Below, one piece after another: positions 54,901 through 60,900 of a stretch of 64,000 bases of DNA. The stretch is from Zygaena filipendulae. Lineage: Eukaryota > Arthropoda > Insecta > Lepidoptera > Zygaenidae. A program made the position numbers and the translations under genes. Position 1 is the first letter of the stretch, and every line of letters starts with the position of its first letter. The notes below the pieces were generated by a model, which did not search any database, was not told the DNA's origin, and was given only the letters and a program-made list of their open reading frames with translations. The stretch covers positions 8,338,001-8,402,000 of the forward strand of contig OU015666.1 in NCBI GenBank assembly GCA_907165275.2. The letters run 5' to 3'.

Positions 54901-57900
54901 AGAAGAGTTAGAATTTCTCAAAGCTTATGTTCAAGACAGCGATCAAACAGCCAACCTGAGTTCGCCCGTTAATAATGAAGATACAAATTCTAACCAAAGT
55001 AGCGACGTGACTGGAAATTCTCAGTTCGACGATATTGTTTATTTAGATAGTACTGATGCACTTCCGAAGAGAACAGCACATAACTGCGATATGCAGGGCG
55101 CAATGCACGCAGTCGCCGCCGTATTTCAGAACTACCTTGACTCCAAATCAAAAAGAGAAACCGATCCGATCGATGTATTTTTTTCGGCAATGGCCGCCAA
55201 CGTGAAGAAACTACCGCCGACTTTACAGCAAGAAGTTAAACAGAAAGTATTCAATGCCGTCAACTATGCAGAAATGAAGTGGCTAAGCGAAAACTCTTTT
55301 AATGACGTCAGTAGAAAATATACAACTGAAGATAATGAGACCATTGCTGGGGAAGACGCATAAAGATTGACAACATGCATGAAAAAAGTTTTCGTGGGTG
55401 CATAAAATTTTATACTATAGCTAATCTAACCGATGCCCAAAGTGTAATTTGCTGTAATGTATCTCTCTACTTAAAATAAATTTAAACTAGCTGCTGCTGG
55501 TGCTGCTGACTATTCCTTTTGAGTAGCAAAGTGTTTGCGCTGAAATTCGCTACAGGGACGTGAGATTTTTGTCACGATTTAAGTTCTTCGTGTTTGGTCA
55601 GGCTGGAAGAGGACCACTGGCAGTGAGGGTGAGCGTCGATACGAATTTCAAAGGAGCTCCTTAAAAATACTTCAAAAATAAACGAGAGCGTACGTGTATC
55701 AGTGTGTCGTTGTATACCTACCTACTGTAGGTAAATGAAAAAAGGCCACGTACAACCAAACGAATTACTGTTATGTAAAATTTTTAATATACTTACTTAA
55801 TAATTATTTTCTTTATGTTTTTTTACTACTTTGCCCAAATAAGTTTCACTTCATTAGGTACCAATTACGACATTTCTTGGTGTGCTGAAGGTCTGGATAT
55901 ACACTTCACTTTTAACATTTTAGTTGCAGTTGTTGCAAAGAAAGAAAATATAACGTAGTAGATACTAGTCGAAATCAGTTTAAAACTTAATTAGTATGTT
56001 GTAGGTAGTTAAATCGGTTCGCTTGTACGGCGGAGTCTCGTGAGTGTGATGATCGCTAAAGGTCTGTTAACAAGATTAACCATAAAAAAATACAGATCAA
56101 GTGCGAGTTGAGACACGCACACCGTGGATTTCGTACAAGCTCATAGGTGAGCAAATAGTTCGTCCATTACAAGAAACGAGTTCTAGAATTTTTTTTTGTA
56201 ATGTATCTTTGAGTTTCAAAATTTTCACTTTACTTGTACTCTACCTATGAGACATCGCCCCTTGCTGAATTTCATGATTCTAGTACAACGGGATTTGATT
56301 ACATTGTCTCGACAGACAGACAGACGGAAAACGAAGTGATCCTGTAAGAGTCCTTCTTTCCTTTTGAGGTGAGAAATACTTAAAAAAAAAACGAAATACC
56401 TTCCTGAAGGCCTTGTCTATGTCGTCGAATTTCTTCGCCTCGTCCGGAAGCTGCACGCGGATGTCGCCGCCCACGAAGATGCCCTCCAGGTACAGCCACT
56501 TGCGCTGCGTCGCCATCCATTCCTCGATCACCTCGGATATCAGCGACAGGCGACGCTCCCACGTTTGCACCACGGACAGGAACGGCCCGATGAACCTGAT
56601 TGCAAATCGACCTAAGTGCTAATATTTCTTCGCCTAACTTCCTGCGTATACCTATATAGCACGTTGGGGGGCTCGCAAATAAAAAACAAACGTGTTTTCT
56701 GTTCTCGGCATTATATGAAATGGGGGGTGAATTTGTAAAAGGGTGATTCAAGACCTATTCAAGCTCTCAAAAATGTAGGTACCTACTCGTAAATTACAAA
56801 GAAAATCCTTAGAATCTTTCATCAAATCGGTTACTCAGCTCTAGGTGAATGACTTTGTCGTAGCGTCAGTGGAAATATAATTAAAAGAAAAGAGCGTTGA
56901 ATGATCTTATTGCGTGCTCTATTTAGGTAGGTACCTACCATGGACCAATTAATAGTTTAATTGGTCCATGGTACCTACATAAAAGTGTTCTTTTATGAAT
57001 TATTCGTCAACAATTAACAATAGTTATTTACCTTTTAGCTATTTGAGACTAGAATCAAATACTGAATACCTTTAATACATCCCTAATTTGAACTTTACAC
57101 CCTGTACAATTTACATCAACTTACACACTGTACAAGCATACTGTTTGTGTATTATACTAACTGTGAGGCGGCCATGCTCTGCAGCGTCATGGAGTCGTCG
57201 TCCACTTTGACGGTGATCTCCTCGCAGGGGTTGAGCGTGTAGCCGCGGTCCTCGCCGCGGTTGAAGTGGCGCGCCACCGTGAACGCGATGTTCGCCCAAG
57301 TTTCCTGGACGTCACGCACGCCGCGCTCTATCGCCAGTTCCTATGCGCATGGTATATATTATGTACTAGCTGTGCCCCGCAGTTTCACCCGCGGTAATGT
57401 CGGAGCTCCCGCGGGATTTCCGGGATAAAAATTACCTTATGTCCTTCTCTGTACCCCTGACAACATGCACGCCAAATTTCATCGAAAGCCGTTCAGCCGT
57501 TTTTGGGTGATTGAGTAACAAACATCCAAACATCCACACTTTCACGTTTATAATATTAGTAGGATTACAACACTGCAGCTGAAAACCGTCACCACAACCG
57601 TCTCACTACGTACAGGCGAACTAGATAACTTCGTATCAAGTAGGTACAACTACTACAGGCGGGCGGCTTGTGTGCTCCTATCCGTGGTCGTGCAGGGGCT
57701 CGCACCGGCGTCGCAAATGCCTATGGCTGGATGCGAGTTTGCGCCCGTAATCACTTATCCGTAGTTGGATACGTTTTTTTATGGAATGTCGCCTCCGTTT
57801 AAACAAATATATCTATATCAAACCCGATCGAAATTGCGCAAGACCGCGATTGCCCTACCATTCAGACGATGAGAACCGAAGACCAGGAACTAACAAGTAG

Positions 57901-60900
57901 ACACGAGCTGCAGTACGTGGTGGTTTGGGTATGATGATATAAAAAAGGGCAAAGTTTCGTTAATATTGACAAAAATGAAAGAGATGCGAATGCGAGAGTG
58001 TTTTTTTTTTTTACGGAGCAATTTTCTCTATGCCTAAAAGGAGCACTAACTTTAATCGCGTGGTTGACAATCTCCTCTGCGACGTCTTGGTATTTGTGCA
58101 GTTCCATTGCGAACATGTTCTCCAGGGTGAACCGGTCCGGCGACATGTCGAAGTCTTGACCTAGAGTTAAAATAACAAAAACACGCACAGCTGGTGTATT
58201 TCGGCTTCACAAAGAGCAGCCGCATAGTATTATATTACTATGCCTAAAAACCTAAGAGAGCTGTTCAGTGCAAGCACGAAGTCGGGATCACTAGTGTGAT
58301 CCAGCCAAAATTAGAATAGCTTTCATGATAAGGTAACGGTACTCCAAGAAGAAAAATAAATACCACTTCAGAGTTCAGAGTACTGCACTAAAATAAGCTA
58401 AACTGAGTGAACGAAGTGAAAAGGACATGGAAATTTACTTTAAAGAAATACATTACATAAATCATCGTAATCATAATCATAAGTATGATACGCATAACTC
58501 AAACTTGAAATCGGATCTGCTAATATTTAGTTCCATATACTTGATATACTAAACTCATTCCAGTACATCCGGGTATAGTTTATGTCGGATAATTTCCTAA
58601 CAAGAGTTAGTTCCATGTTTTCTACGTTCACTAATATTCTCGAATGAATTCCTAGTAGTAAATCATATATACTAGTGAGTATTGATACCAGTTTTGGCCA
58701 TGAGCTCCTTCCAATGTCTCTCACGCATCGCCTCGTTCTTCAGCGAAACCATGAGCGGCACCACGTTTTTGAATTGCTTCATCTTCAGATCCAGCATCAG
58801 TCCAGTCGGTATCAGGCGCACAGTCTTCGGTAGCTTTCTATAGTCATGTAACACTAACTATTAACTTTACTAGGTGATACACTAATGAAATTCAGGACTT
58901 TCTGGGGATGTGCTGAGATAAAAAGTATCACGCGTAAATTTTAACTTGGAAAATAAGCTACCGACATGACATTGAACCATTAGTTATTTTTTCTAAGATA
59001 AGTTTCATTTAAATCTGCTCAGTGAATGTATCATGATGCGCGTTAGACGCCTTCAGTTACATCATTTTTCCTCTCCTCAATACTTTTTGTTTTTCCAATG
59101 TTCACACAGACGTATACCTACTGCTTGTTTACAGGTTTATTACAAATCTCACCTATACTCCTTAAAGAACTGCTCGATGCCGTCGACTAGAGCTTGCGGG
59201 TTGAGGTTAACCCAGAGCGTCTTGGCCCATAGTTCTCTCGCGTTCTTCTGCGCTTTATATATCTTGTATATCTGGTCCATTGCTTGATAGTCGGTCTTGG
59301 CGCGGTTGAAGTTAGAGAAGTCGGCTAGAGGGTTGTCGAACAGTTGTTCAGCGGCTTGCAGCATCTTCTTGCGCGATTCCATTTCGTCGAAATATTTGGC
59401 ATATTCCTAGAAAAAATGTGAATCGATATTTTTGTAGAAAACATATTGTAAGTAATTGGATTAAAAGCGAGATATCGAAACATAGTACCGTAATACATAA
59501 AAGGATTAAGGAGTTCCCGTGGAAATTTTCTAGAGGAGTAATAAATAAAGTTTAGTGGTAATTGACTATACAAGTTTATTTGGGTTTAATATGGTATACT
59601 TACTTCCATGAGTTGCAATCCAAAGTCCATATCGTCGCCGACAGTAGAGGGGCCCTGGCTGTCGAACTTTTCGACGAAGTCGTCCAACTCCTTCAAGAAG
59701 TTTGATATTTCGACCACGTTCAACTTGGAGAACTTGTCTTTGGTCTGCTCGAGCGTGGCCCCGCGGAATATAGACGTCTGGTAGAGGCTGCCCCAGGATG
59801 CTTCTAGGTTTTTGGCGAATTCCAAATCTTCGTCGGATACCTGATTTTATGAATTATAGTGATTTTATGTTTTGGTATCATTGAGGGCCCGTCTCCTAAC
59901 CCCCAAAAAATCCGACGAATTTGAAGAATTTGGTTGCGGTTGAATTTTTTTGTATTTTAAAAAATCTAATCAAAGAGTTTTATGTCTATCCTATAAGAAC
60001 AATATTTGTCTCGCAAATCTGTTGAAATATGTCGTGAACTGAGAATTGTTTATTGTCTAACTCAATCGTATCGTAATGTGCTGTTATTGAATACCTACTG
60101 GCATGCTAGAAAGTTTAAAAAGAGAACTAGGGAAATTGAAAAATATGTAGTTAAATGGCTTGTCATAATGAGAGCGTCTATACTAACGTCTATGCCGTGC
60201 TGCCTCAGCATGTGGAATATCTCCTGCATACCACGGTACTTCACTTCAGCGGTAATGGTCATCGCTTGGATGAGGGTAATGGTCGCCATTACCAGCTTGA
60301 AGTCCTCCAGACCCTTGATGTTCATGTTTGTGGTCATGCGTAAGGACTGCAAAACAAACCTCAATAGGTACTAATAAAACTACAGTGTCTTTATTTGTAT
60401 GCTATTTGACAAATTTTTTTTTTAGTCCGTCTTGTAAGTGACGTCACGAGTCCCCACCCTAAATTTAAATGCGCTTTATCTCTGTGTATTTTCATTTATT
60501 TGAAAAATAAAAAATGTGTCTGATAATTTTTTATTTTATAAAAGACAGGCTAATTAAAATTTTGATTTTCAAAAGTTGTCAACATCCTTAATTTGCTTTC
60601 AATTTTACCATCCCTATCTCAGGTCAAAGTTTTGAACTTAAGTACAGTATAAGCACGGAATAACAATAGTTAGGTACAGAACTTTTTGTTCACTAATGAG
60701 CACCTCAACTGTAATAGGTGGTCTGTATTTTTTACTGGTTTATCAAAGAGGCAGCTAAACTTTAAAAACTGTAGCGTAGAGTTTAGTAGCAAAGCATCTT
60801 ATTATCCCAGAGTAAGAAGCGCTAGCGCTAACCTCAATCTGATTCTTGAGGTCGTACATGTTCATTCTAGTCTTGGTGGCGATACAGTTGCCCAGCGTGA

